Origin: Oscillospiraceae bacterium
GTDB lineage: Bacteria > Bacillota > Clostridia > Oscillospirales > Acutalibacteraceae
DNA length: 17,775 bases
Direction of reading: 5' to 3'
Assembly: GCA_019417045.1 (NCBI GenBank)
Contig: DXWE01000009.1
Location: forward strand, 2,671 to 20,445
In this document: positions 1-6,640 of the stretch, piece after piece
Layout: each line of letters begins with the position of its first letter
Position numbering within the stretch: position 1 is the first letter of the stretch
Made by a program: the position numbers and the translations under genes
Notes under the pieces: model-generated
The model's database searches: none
Told to the model about the DNA's origin: nothing
Seen by the model: the letters and a program-made list of their open reading frames with translations, nothing else

Positions 1-106
1 GAAATATCCTGAGTGCGAGCGATCCGGGCAGGCTGCTGCCCCGATGCAGCAGGCGCAGAACCCACGCGGATCCCCGGCAAACGAGAATCGCCAACAGCAA
101 TCGCAT
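1..106 (-). CDS. murT: MurT-like lipid II isoglutaminyl synthase subunit, N-terminal fragment (runs off the left edge)
   Basis: Reading leftward from an ATG at 106-104 gives 35 open codons to the window edge. The peptide is rich in Leu and Arg, with a hydrophobic start (MRLLLAILVCR), then a LLHRG-SSLPG-LALRI pattern. This resembles the N-terminus of MurT, the Mur-ligase-like subunit that works with the GatD glutaminase to amidate the D-Glu of lipid II (established family role). In known MurT proteins a short hydrophobic helix precedes a G/R-rich turn, 'LPG' and 'ALK/RI'. An AGGGAA ribosome-binding site lies about 6 nt upstream, and a near-consensus promoter is placed correctly behind it (156-185), so a real gene start is likely. 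The catalytic domains lie outside the window, so the family call rests on about 35 residues only and is inferred from memory of the family. Confidence 0.62.
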   Translation of the reverse strand, partial: MRLLLAILVCRGSAWVLRLLHRGSSLPGSLALRIF

Positions 107-155
107 AGATTTCCCTACTTCTTCTTTTTGTTTCGCGCCCTCAGCGCGCTTTTTC

Positions 156-185
156 ATCATACAATAGACCCCGGCCGTCTGTCAA
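156..185 (-). promoter_or_regulatory. Sigma-A-type promoter reading left toward the murT-like gene
   Basis: On the minus strand there is a perfect TTGACA (185-180), an 18-nt spacer and TATGAT (161-156). Transcription would begin near 149. The roughly 43-nt leader has a small CGCGC/GCGCG hairpin (135-149) and an AGGGAA ribosome-binding site. It is divergent from the spore protein gene, whose own promoter should be forespore-specific, so the two sides of this intergenic region are probably controlled independently. Confidence 0.72.
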
Positions 186-310
186 CAAAGCCACCGCATT
201 TCGCTGGTTAAAATACGATTTTCTGACAGAATTTCTCATCAATAAAACGCGGATGCCGGTGAACAATAGTAGTGCAAACGCATTCAATATTTTTGAGGAG
301 TGTATTCGAA

Positions 311-502
311 ATGTCTAGCAACAAAACTATGGTTCCGGAAGCCCGCGAGGGTCTGAATCGTTTCAAGATGGAAGCTGCGAGCGAAGTGGGCGTGACCCTG
401 AAGCAGGGCTACAACGGCGACCTCACCTCGAAGCAGGCCGGCTCCATCGGTGGCCAGATGGTCAAAAAGATGATCGAGCAGTACGAGAACAGCCTGAAGT
501 AA
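311..502 (+). CDS. Alpha/beta-type small acid-soluble spore protein (SASP)
   Basis: A 63-residue protein, the usual size for the family. SASPs coat spore DNA in the forespore, protect it from UV and other damage, and are degraded at germination by the GPR protease. Family marks are visible. A GPR-type site MEAASEVGV gives a predicted cut after Glu21. The C-terminal DNA-binding signature is GYNGDLTSKQAGSIGGQMV, followed by KKMIEQYE. The start at 311 is preferred over an in-frame GTG at 272 because GAGGAG at 295-300 lies 10 nt upstream of 311 and because SASPs typically begin just before this point. A strong terminator follows, so the gene is monocistronic. I could not identify a convincing sigma-G promoter: a TGAACA/CATTCAA pair at 260-287 has only a 15-nt spacer. 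The paralogue (sspA, sspB and so on) cannot be told. Confidence 0.95.
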   Translation: MSSNKTMVPEAREGLNRFKMEAASEVGVTLKQGYNGDLTSKQAGSIGGQMVKKMIEQYENSLK

Positions 503-525
503 GTTTTTTCTCGCTTCTACCCCTG

Positions 526-566
526 CTGTCCGGAGGGTTCCCACTCTCCGGACAGTTTATTTTTTG
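526..566 (+). terminator. Rho-independent terminator of the SASP gene
   Basis: A perfect 10-bp stem, CTGTCCGGAG (526-535) with CTCCGGACAG (546-555), has a 10-nt loop and is followed by TTTATTTTTTG. It lies 24 nt after the SASP stop and insulates the dcw operon from spore-gene transcription. Confidence 0.93.
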
Positions 567-644
567 TAAATAGGCGTCTTTCCTGCCGCCTTGCCGCTTC
601 CTGTATTTTCCTAAACGTCTTTCCAATTTTTTTATAAATAGCAC

Positions 645-673
645 TTGCAATTCCCGGCAATGTCCGGTATAAT
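645..673 (+). promoter_or_regulatory. Sigma-A-type promoter of the dcw operon (Pmra)
   Basis: TTGCAA (645-650), a 17-nt spacer and a consensus TATAAT (668-673) lie in an AT-rich stretch after the SASP terminator. The start of transcription should be around 680, giving a leader of about 133 nt before mraZ. The rest of the gap 567-813 has no credible ORF. It holds this promoter, the TGGTG boxes just downstream, and a small CCCCG/CGGGG hairpin (764-779) of unknown relevance. Confidence 0.8.
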
Positions 674-683
674 GAACATAAAT

Positions 684-718
684 TGGTGGATTGTGGTGCT
701 CAGTGGTGCGATGTGGTG
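684..718 (+). promoter_or_regulatory. Putative MraZ operator: four TGGTG boxes on a 10-bp period
   Basis: TGGTG occurs at 684-688, 694-698, 704-708 and 714-718, each exactly one helical turn apart. The last three are extended to GTGGTG. The boxes begin a few bases after the predicted transcription start. Known MraZ proteins form ring oligomers that bind direct repeats of this geometry (TGGGN plus 5 nt in E. coli, GTGG-type boxes in Gram-positives and Mycoplasma) and repress their own operon. The arrangement therefore strongly suggests autorepression of the dcw operon by the mraZ product encoded 96 bp downstream. Binding itself is inferred. Confidence 0.8.
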
Positions 719-813
719 AATTTTAAACACTTTCCACAGAGTTTTCCACCAACCGTGGCGGGTCCCCGGCAAAACGGGGCTGCTGCCAGACAGAACGGCG
801 GGGAGGTGAATCC

Positions 814-1230
814 ATGCTCGGGCGGTATGAACACAATATCGACGCAAAGGGCCGGCTGTTTGTGCCGGCAAAGCTGCGTCTCGCACTCGGTGAGACGTTT
901 ATCGCGGCCGCCGTCATGGATCACTGCATCTGCCTGTACTCCCACGAGGAGTGGGACAAGCTCCAGGAGAAGCTCGCGGCGATGCCTTTGACCAAAGCGC
1001 GCAAGTTGCAGCGGTTCCTCTCTGCGAACGCCGCCGAGATGGCGGTGGACTCCCAGGGCCGGATCCTGCTCCCGAAGCATCTGCTCGAATACGCTTCGCT
1101 TGCCAAGGAGGCGCTGGTCATCGGCGCCGGGCCCCGGGCGGAGATCTGGAACCCGGCCGATTACGAAGCCGACATGGAGAGCATGACGGAGGACGAGATC
1201 GAGGCGGAATTCACAGAGCTCGGGTTTTAA
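814..1230 (+). CDS. mraZ: Transcriptional regulator MraZ
   Basis: A 138-residue protein, close to the family's usual 140-150. It has two AbrB-like swapped-hairpin repeats, each with the DxxxR signature: DAKGR at residues 10-14 and DSQGR at 79-83. The N-terminus (MLGRYEHNIDAKGR) is typical. MraZ is a DNA-binding regulator that sits first in most dcw operons and represses them. A strong ribosome-binding site (GGGAGGTGA, 801-809) fixes the start. The four periodic TGGTG boxes upstream are its likely target. The C-terminus is acidic (MTEDEIEAEFTELGF). rsmH follows after 34 nt, so the two are co-transcribed. Confidence 0.97.
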   Translation: MLGRYEHNIDAKGRLFVPAKLRLALGETFIAAAVMDHCICLYSHEEWDKLQEKLAAMPLTKARKLQRFLSANAAEMAVDSQGRILLPKHLLEYASLAKEALVIGAGPRAEIWNPADYEADMESMTEDEIEAEFTELGF

Positions 1231-1264
1231 CCCGAGAAGAGTGTTGACAGGATGGTGAAGGGAT

Positions 1265-2221
1265 ATGCAGCCGGCCGCAGAGACCTATCATGTGCCGGTG
1301 CTGCTGCGGCAGACGCTTCAGGCGCTCGCACCCCGGCCGGACGGCGTGTATCTGGACGGCACGGCGGGCGGCGGTGGACATGCTTATGAGATGGCGCGTC
1401 GCCTCACCACCGGCCACCTCTATGCACTGGACCGCGATCCCGACGCGGTGGAGGCCGCCTCCCGGCGGCTGCAGGGATTGCCCGCCACGGTGGTGCAGGC
1501 CAATTACACCGAGATGGCGGCGGTATTGCAGCGGTTCGGAGTGGACAGGCTCGACGGGGTGCTGCTCGATATCGGCGTCTCCTCCCACCAGCTGGACACG
1601 CCATCGCGCGGGTTCTCCTTCCATCACGACGCGCCGCTCGACATGCGTATGTCCCAGACTGGGAAGACGGCGGCGGACCTTGTGAACACGCTGAGCGCGG
1701 ACGAGCTCGCCCGTATCTTTTGGAACTATGGGGAGGACAGGTTCTCCCGCCAGATCGCAAGGGCGATCGTCGCCCGGCGCGAGACGGCGCCGATCACGAC
1801 CACCGCCGAGCTGTCGGAGATCGTCAAAGGCGCGGTGCCGGCGGCGGTACGGCGCAAAGAACACCCCGCCCGCCAGATTTTTCAGGCACTGCGCATCGCG
1901 GTCAACGGGGAGCTCGACTGCCTCTCCGAGGGTCTGGACACGGCCTTTTCCCTGCTGCGGCCCGGCGGGCGGCTCGCGGTCATCACCTTCCACTCTCTGG
2001 AGGACCGGCTGGGCAAGCAGCGGTTCGCTGCATTCTGCCAGGGATGTATCTGCCCGCCCGAGTGCCCGGTGTGTATCTGCGGGCGCACCCCCGCCGCGAG
2101 AGCGATCTCCCGCAAGCCGATGGAGGCGGAGGAACAGGAGCTGCGGGACAACCCCCGCAGCCGCAGTGCCAAGCTGCGCTGCGTCGAAAAGCTGCACGAA
2201 TACGAGGCTGCGGCCTCCTGA
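1265..2221 (+). CDS. rsmH: 16S rRNA (cytosine(1402)-N(4))-methyltransferase RsmH
   Basis: A 318-residue SAM-dependent methyltransferase that N4-methylates C1402 of 16S rRNA in the decoding centre (established function; formerly MraW). The SAM-binding motif DGTAGGGGHA is at residues 31-40. Other family blocks are DRDPDA, LLDIGVSSHQLD, RGFSFHHDAPLDMRM, GEDRFSRQIARAI, HPARQIFQALRIAVN and ITFHSLEDR. A Cys-rich segment with spaced CxxC-like pairs near residues 259-272 is common in clostridial members. The ribosome-binding site is modest (GAAGGG about 3 nt before the ATG). It lies 34 nt after mraZ and 28 nt before ftsL, as in standard dcw operons. Confidence 0.97.
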   Translation: MQPAAETYHVPVLLRQTLQALAPRPDGVYLDGTAGGGGHAYEMARRLTTGHLYALDRDPDAVEAASRRLQGLPATVVQANYTEMAAVLQRFGVDRLDGVLLDIGVSSHQLDTPSRGFSFHHDAPLDMRMSQTGKTAADLVNTLSADELARIFWNYGEDRFSRQIARAIVARRETAPITTTAELSEIVKGAVPAAVRRKEHPARQIFQALRIAVNGELDCLSEGLDTAFSLLRPGGRLAVITFHSLEDRLGKQRFAAFCQGCICPPECPVCICGRTPAARAISRKPMEAEEQELRDNPRSRSAKLRCVEKLHEYEAAAS

Positions 2222-2249
2222 CAATACCCCAGAGAAAGGATGAGCAGAC

Positions 2250-2729
2250 ATGGCCGACCATCGTGGCACCGCCGCGTACGACCTCTCGCTGTTTGAACCG
2301 AAACAGCCGAAGGTGGTCGCGTTGCCCCAGAACAAAAAGGTGCAGCGGGCGCAGAAGCGGCGCACCCGGCTGCAAAAAATTGTCAATGCCGTGGTGGCGA
2401 CGGTGTGCGGCGGCGCTGTACTGACGGTTGTCACTCTGATGATCGTCAGCCGGGTGCGCCTGACCGAGATGAACGAATCCATCACCGGGCTCAACGAACA
2501 GCTCTCGATCCTGCAGAGCGAGACCATCCGGCTGAATAACGAACTCGCGTCCAAGACCTCCACCGAGAGTGTCGAGAACTACGCGGCGGAAAACGGGATG
2601 CAAAAGGCGGAGTCCTATCAGGTCGGCTACTTTACGGTGGACGGCGGCGAGCGCATCGAGGTGCCGACGGAAGAGGAGCCGGGGCTCTGGCAGTCCCTTG
2701 TCGCCTGGATCGGTGGCCTGTTCGATTGA
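2250..2729 (+). CDS. ftsL: FtsL-like septum formation protein
   Basis: A 159-residue bitopic membrane protein. A basic cytoplasmic N-terminus with a KKVQRAQKRRTR stretch precedes one membrane helix at about residues 45-66. A coiled coil follows at about 70-102 (LTEMNESITGLNEQLSILQ), then a TESVENYAAENGMQKAES block of the kind seen in FtsL/DivIC proteins. FtsL joins FtsB/DivIC and DivIB/FtsQ in the divisome and activates the septal SEDS-PBP synthase. The sequence is weakly conserved in this family, so the call rests on topology plus position between rsmH and the PBP gene. AGAAAGGA lies 9 nt upstream of the start. The C-terminal 20 residues (LWQSLVAWIGGLFD) form a hydrophobic, possibly amphipathic tail that is not typical. 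Confidence 0.85.
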   Translation: MADHRGTAAYDLSLFEPKQPKVVALPQNKKVQRAQKRRTRLQKIVNAVVATVCGGAVLTVVTLMIVSRVRLTEMNESITGLNEQLSILQSETIRLNNELASKTSTESVENYAAENGMQKAESYQVGYFTVDGGERIEVPTEEEPGLWQSLVAWIGGLFD

Positions 2730-2737
2730 GCGAATTG

Positions 2738-2765
2738 GCATATAGGACAAATCCCCGCATAGATA
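2738..2765 (+). promoter_or_regulatory. Possible sigma-E-like promoter before the SpoVD-type PBP gene
   Basis: GCATATA (2738-2744), 13 nt, then CATAGATA (2758-2765). The first element fits the mother-cell sigma-E -35 pattern (KMATATT) in 6 of 7 positions. The second fits the -10 (CATACAnT) only partly, and the spacer is about 1 nt short. spoVD of B. subtilis is controlled by sigma-E, so the position is meaningful, but the match is weak. Confidence 0.22.
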
Positions 2766-2787
2766 TGAGGATGTAGGAGAAAACGGC

Positions 2788-2870
2788 AGACTCTCATTTT
2801 CTGCGCATTCGGGAGTTGAGATGAAGAGTCTTGACTCTCGATTTTGCATTTCTGCCCCCTCCCGATTTTT
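2788..2870 (+). terminator. Attenuator-like structure between ftsL and the PBP gene
   Basis: TCGGGAG (2809-2815) can pair with CTCCCGA (2859-2865), which is directly followed by TTTTT (2866-2870). Inside it, AGAGTC (2825-2830) pairs with GACTCT (2833-2838). An upstream AGACTCT (2788-2794) can instead pair with AGAGTCT (2825-2831), which would exclude the inner hairpin. This gives competing pairings ahead of a U-run in a 161-nt gap of an otherwise tight operon. It may be a partial terminator or attenuator that tunes downstream expression. This is a reading by eye with no energy calculation. Confidence 0.4.
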
Positions 2871-2890
2871 GACGAAAGAGAGGAATCCAC

Positions 2891-5137
2891 ATGGCCAGGA
2901 CGGACAAAACCCCCGTTACCACCAAGCTTCCCACCCGCCAGATGTGGCGGCGTTCGCTCATTGTGATGGTCATCGTGGGTTTCGTATTCGTCGCCCTCCT
3001 TGGCCGGCTCGCGCTGCTCCAGATCGTCCAGACGGATGACTGGTCCCGCCGTGCCGTCGCCCAGCAGCTCAGCGACAGCGTGATCTCCGCGCACCGCGGC
3101 ACGATCTACGACACCAACAAAAACGTGCTGGCCGAGTCCATGCAGGTGTGGACGGTCATCATGTCCCCGAAAAACATCGAGGACGAGGAGACCCGGCTGC
3201 TCATCGCCGACGAGCTGTCGGTGCTGCTCGGGGTGGACCGCGACAACCTCTATGAGCGCACCACCAAGACCACTTCCCAATACGAGGTGGTCATCTCCAA
3301 GATCGAGCGGCCGCTCGTCGAGCAGCTGCTCTCCTGGGTGGAGGAGCACGAGCTCTCGAGCACCGGGATCTTTCGGATCATCCCGGACTATAAGCGGGTG
3401 TACCCATATGGATCGCTCGCCTCCACCGTGCTCGGATTCACCGGCACGGACTACTACGGGCTGTACGGGCTGGAGGCCAAGTACAACGAGACCCTCTCGG
3501 GCGTCGCCGGGCGGATCGTCACCGCGCAAAACGGCGTCGGCGGGGATCTGCCGATCTCGCTGACCTATGAGAAGGCGGTGGACGCAGAGGACGGCAACAG
3601 CCTCGTGCTCACCATCGACCAGACGATCCAGCACTGGGCGGAAAAATACCTGGAGGTGGCGGTGCGGGAGACCAGCGCCACCAACCGGGGCGTCTCGATC
3701 GTGATGGACGTGCAGACCGGCGCCATCCTGGCCATGGCGGTCAAGGGGGATTTCGACCCGAACGACCCGATGGAGATCCAGGACCCGACCGTGCAGCAGC
3801 AGCTCTCGCTGCTCTCGGGGGACGAATACTCCAGCGCGCTGGTGGACGCCCGGCAGCAGCAGTGGGTCAACAAGGCGGTCTCCGACTATTACGAGCCGGG
3901 ATCGGTGTTCAAGATGTTCACCTCCTGCATGGCATTTGAAGAGGGGGTGTGCGACGAGAACAGCACCTTCTACTGCCCCGGATATATCCAGGTGGCCGAC
4001 CGGATCATCCGCTGCTGGAAGATCGCGGGCCACGGGTCGCAGCACTTTGCGGATATCATCTCCAACTCCTGCAACCCCGGGTTTGTCACGGTCGGGCAGG
4101 CGGTCGGCCCGCAGACGTTCTATAAATACTTCGTCGGGTTCGGGTTCACCGAACCCACCGGGATCGACATGCTCAGCGAGTTCCGGGTCACCCCCTCCCT
4201 CTATCACGGCGAGGACATGACCATTCTGGACGTGTCCACCTCCTCGATGGGCCAGACCTTCAAGATCACGCCGATCCAGATGATCACCGCCATCTCCGCG
4301 ATTGCGAACGGCGGCTACCTGATGCAGCCGTACGTGGTGCAGCAGGTGCTCGACCCGGACGGCAACGTGGTCAGCAACACCACCCCGACTGTCAAGCGCC
4401 AGGTGATCTCGACCGACACCGCACAGCGCGTGTCCGCGATGCTCGCGGCGGCGGTCAACGGCGGCGGCTCCAAAAACGTGTATGTCGCGGGCTACCGCGT
4501 GGCGGGCAAGTCCGGCACGTCGGATAAGACCGAGGTGGACGGCGAGGTGTGGGCGTCCTTCGGCACCTTTGCCCCGGCGGACGATCCGCGCATCGCGGTG
4601 CTCACGATCGTCGACGAGCCGCACAGCAGCAACCGGTTCGGCAGCGCGGTCTCCGGCCCGGTGTGCCAGAAAATCCTCGCCGATACGCTCCCCTACCTCG
4701 GGGTGGAGGCACAGTATACGGAGGAGGAGCTCGCAAAGCTCAACACCTCCGCGCCGAACGTGACCGGCAAGGACCTGTCCTCGGCCATTGCCTCCCTCTC
4801 GAGCAGCGAGCTGACCTACCAGACGGTGGGCAGCGGCGACACGGTGATCAAGCAGGTGCCCGAAGCGGGCGCCACCATCCCGAAAAACGGCATGGTCGTA
4901 TTGTATACGGATGAGGAGAGCCTCGATAAGACAACCAGCGTACCCGACTTCTACGGCATGACCCTCTCCCAGGCAAACGCCGCGGCCACCGCCGCGCGCA
5001 TCAATCTGCAGATCTCCGGGATCGGACTGGAGACGGGAGAGGCAACCGTGTCCGAGCAGAGTATCGCCAAAGGATCGTCCGTCTCGCCCGGCACGGTGGT
5101 CAGCCTCGTGTTCACCTATTATGACACCATCGCCTGA
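2891..5137 (+). CDS. spoVD: Class B penicillin-binding protein, SpoVD/FtsI type, with two PASTA domains
   Basis: A 748-residue membrane-anchored transpeptidase that cross-links peptidoglycan. A single TM helix (about residues 21-43) precedes the PBP dimerisation domain. The transpeptidase motifs are SVFK (catalytic Ser338, Lys341), SCN (393-395) and KSGT (540-543). Two C-terminal PASTA domains follow, at about 620-675 and 682-745. Cys375 and Cys394 are 19 residues apart and placed relative to the active-site Ser as in the B. subtilis SpoVD redox pair (C332/C351 from memory), which favours SpoVD. Two PASTA domains resemble PBP2B instead (SpoVD of Bacillus has one). As the only class B PBP in the cluster it is the likely partner of the SEDS protein at 7686-8852. 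The ribosome-binding site is AGAGAGGA just upstream. Confidence 0.93.
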   Translation: MARTDKTPVTTKLPTRQMWRRSLIVMVIVGFVFVALLGRLALLQIVQTDDWSRRAVAQQLSDSVISAHRGTIYDTNKNVLAESMQVWTVIMSPKNIEDEETRLLIADELSVLLGVDRDNLYERTTKTTSQYEVVISKIERPLVEQLLSWVEEHELSSTGIFRIIPDYKRVYPYGSLASTVLGFTGTDYYGLYGLEAKYNETLSGVAGRIVTAQNGVGGDLPISLTYEKAVDAEDGNSLVLTIDQTIQHWAEKYLEVAVRETSATNRGVSIVMDVQTGAILAMAVKGDFDPNDPMEIQDPTVQQQLSLLSGDEYSSALVDARQQQWVNKAVSDYYEPGSVFKMFTSCMAFEEGVCDENSTFYCPGYIQVADRIIRCWKIAGHGSQHFADIISNSCNPGFVTVGQAVGPQTFYKYFVGFGFTEPTGIDMLSEFRVTPSLYHGEDMTILDVSTSSMGQTFKITPIQMITAISAIANGGYLMQPYVVQQVLDPDGNVVSNTTPTVKRQVISTDTAQRVSAMLAAAVNGGGSKNVYVAGYRVAGKSGTSDKTEVDGEVWASFGTFAPADDPRIAVLTIVDEPHSSNRFGSAVSGPVCQKILADTLPYLGVEAQYTEEELAKLNTSAPNVTGKDLSSAIASLSSSELTYQTVGSGDTVIKQVPEAGATIPKNGMVVLYTDEESLDKTTSVPDFYGMTLSQANAAATAARINLQISGIGLETGEATVSEQSIAKGSSVSPGTVVSLVFTYYDTIA

Positions 5138-5191
5138 CCTTCCCTCCACCCCATTCCGGCGGCTCCATGCCGTCACCAAGGAGGACGCCTC

Positions 5192-6640
5192 ATGATTCTC
5201 TCCCAATTGCTTGACGGGATTGCCACTCCCCCGTTTGACCGGGAGATCGCCGGGATCGCCTGCGACTCCCGGCAGGTCGAACCCGGATTTGCCTTTGTGT
5301 GCATCGACGGGGTCGCGGTGGACGGACACCGGTTTGCGGGCGATGCGCTGCAATCGGGCGCCGTGGCGCTCATCACCCAGCGGGATCTCGGCCTGCCGCA
5401 CCAGATCGTGGTGGAAAACACCCGCAAGGCGTGGGCCGAAATGGCGGCCAACTGGTTCGGCAACCCGGCGAAGCGGCTGCACATGATCGGGGTCACCGGC
5501 ACCAACGGCAAGACCTCCATCACGTATATGCTCAAGCATATCCTCGAGGAGGGCGGCTGCCAGGTCGGGCTGATCGGCACGATCCAGACGCTGGTCGGCA
5601 GCCATCCGCTCCCCGCGGTGCACACCACCCCGGAGGCCTATGAGCTGCAGGGGCTGCTCGCCCAGATGGTCGACGCCGGCTGCACCCATGTGGTGATGGA
5701 GGTCTCCTCCCACGCGCTCGCGCAAAACCGGGTGGAGACCATCGCGTTCGACCGCGGGATCTTCACGAATCTCACGCAGGACCATCTCGATTACCACCGC
5801 ACGATGGAAAACTACTGCGCGGCCAAGAAAAAGCTGTTTGAAAACAGCAAATTGTCCATACTAAACCTGGACGACGCCTGGGAGCCCCGGATCGCAGAGG
5901 GGCTCTCCTGCCCGATCGTCACCTATTCGGTCGGCAACGACCGGGCGGACTACGCCGCCCACAATGTGAGAGAAAAGCCGGATGGCGTGGACTTTGAGCT
6001 GGTCGGCACCGGCCAGATCGGCCGGGTGAAGCTCTCGATCCCCGGGCTGTTCTCGGTCTATAACGCGCTCGGTGCGGCGGCCTGTGCGCTGTCCCTCGGG
6101 CTGCCGTTTGAAACGGTGGTGGAGGCGCTGTGCACCATGCGCGGCGTGAAGGGCCGCGCCGAGACCGTGCCCACCGGCCGGGGGTTCACGGTCGTCATCG
6201 ATTACGCGCACACCCCCGACGGGCTGGAGAAGATCTGCCAGGCGCTGCGGGTCGGCTGCAAGGGGCGGCTGGTCACCCTGTTCGGCTGCGGCGGCGACCG
6301 GGACCGGGCCAAGCGCCCGATGATGGGCAAAATCGCCGCAGAATTGTCGGACTTTCTGGTGATCACCTCCGACAACCCCCGCAGCGAGGACCCGATGGCG
6401 ATTATAGAGGACATCCTGCCCGGCATCCCGAAGGGGACGCCGTATGCGGTCATCCCCTATCGGCGGGATGCCATCGCCTATGCGATCGCACACGCGCAGC
6501 CGGAGGATGTGATCCTGCTTGCGGGCAAGGGACACGAGACCTATGAAGTGCTGAAAACCGGCATCTACCACCTGGATGAACGGGAAGTCGTGGCCGAGAC
6601 ACTCGGACTGCGGAACAAATGGGAGTTGGGACAGCCATGA
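5192..6640 (+). CDS. murE: UDP-MurNAc-L-Ala-D-Glu:meso-diaminopimelate ligase MurE
   Basis: A 482-residue cytoplasmic Mur ligase that adds the third stem-peptide residue using ATP. The ATP loop GTNGKTS is at residues 103-109. The HTTPEAY and EVSSHAL blocks, the NLTQDHLDYH segment and the AAKKKLF segment (carbamylated-Lys region) are typical. DNPR at 394-397 is the marker that separates meso-DAP enzymes from L-Lys enzymes, so the wall should be DAP-type. A C-terminal GKGHETYE block is also present. The ribosome-binding site AAGGAGG is about 5-10 nt upstream, and the gap from the PBP gene is 54 nt. The stop codon overlaps the mraY start (ATGA), so translation is coupled. Confidence 0.97.
   Translation: MILSQLLDGIATPPFDREIAGIACDSRQVEPGFAFVCIDGVAVDGHRFAGDALQSGAVALITQRDLGLPHQIVVENTRKAWAEMAANWFGNPAKRLHMIGVTGTNGKTSITYMLKHILEEGGCQVGLIGTIQTLVGSHPLPAVHTTPEAYELQGLLAQMVDAGCTHVVMEVSSHALAQNRVETIAFDRGIFTNLTQDHLDYHRTMENYCAAKKKLFENSKLSILNLDDAWEPRIAEGLSCPIVTYSVGNDRADYAAHNVREKPDGVDFELVGTGQIGRVKLSIPGLFSVYNALGAAACALSLGLPFETVVEALCTMRGVKGRAETVPTGRGFTVVIDYAHTPDGLEKICQALRVGCKGRLVTLFGCGGDRDRAKRPMMGKIAAELSDFLVITSDNPRSEDPMAIIEDILPGIPKGTPYAVIPYRRDAIAYAIAHAQPEDVILLAGKGHETYEVLKTGIYHLDEREVVAETLGLRNKWELGQP

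Noticed and set aside
260..287. TGAACA ... CATTCAA as a sigma-G promoter for the SASP gene
   Set aside because: The spacer is 15 nt instead of 17-18, the -10 match is partial, and the start would fall almost on the ribosome-binding site. A forespore promoter is expected but not assignable by eye.
575..624. Direct repeat CGTCTTTCC at 575-583 and 616-624
   Set aside because: Only two 9-bp copies, 41 bp apart, without symmetry and upstream of the -35. Chance is likely in pyrimidine-rich DNA.
729..750. CTTTCCACA and TTTTCCACC as DnaA boxes
   Set aside because: Each has two mismatches to TTATCCACA. The same bases read on the other strand as GTGGAAA next to the MraZ repeats, which fits better.
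1211..2563. A 450-codon minus-strand frame across rsmH and ftsL, and a similar 482-codon frame at 7491-8939 opposite ftsW
   Set aside because: Both are antisense shadows of strongly supported genes in GC-rich DNA.
2821..3039. A 72-codon plus-strand frame starting in the ftsL-PBP gap with a GGGAG upstream
   Set aside because: It overlaps the PBP start in another frame, shows no recognisable protein and covers the hairpin region. Chance is the simpler explanation.
2627..5797. A 1056-codon open frame on the minus strand across the PBP and murE genes
   Set aside because: It is a shadow created by high GC and codon bias opposite two well-supported genes. It has no family resemblance, is rich in His, Arg, Gly and Asp in low-complexity fashion, and lacks a ribosome-binding site.
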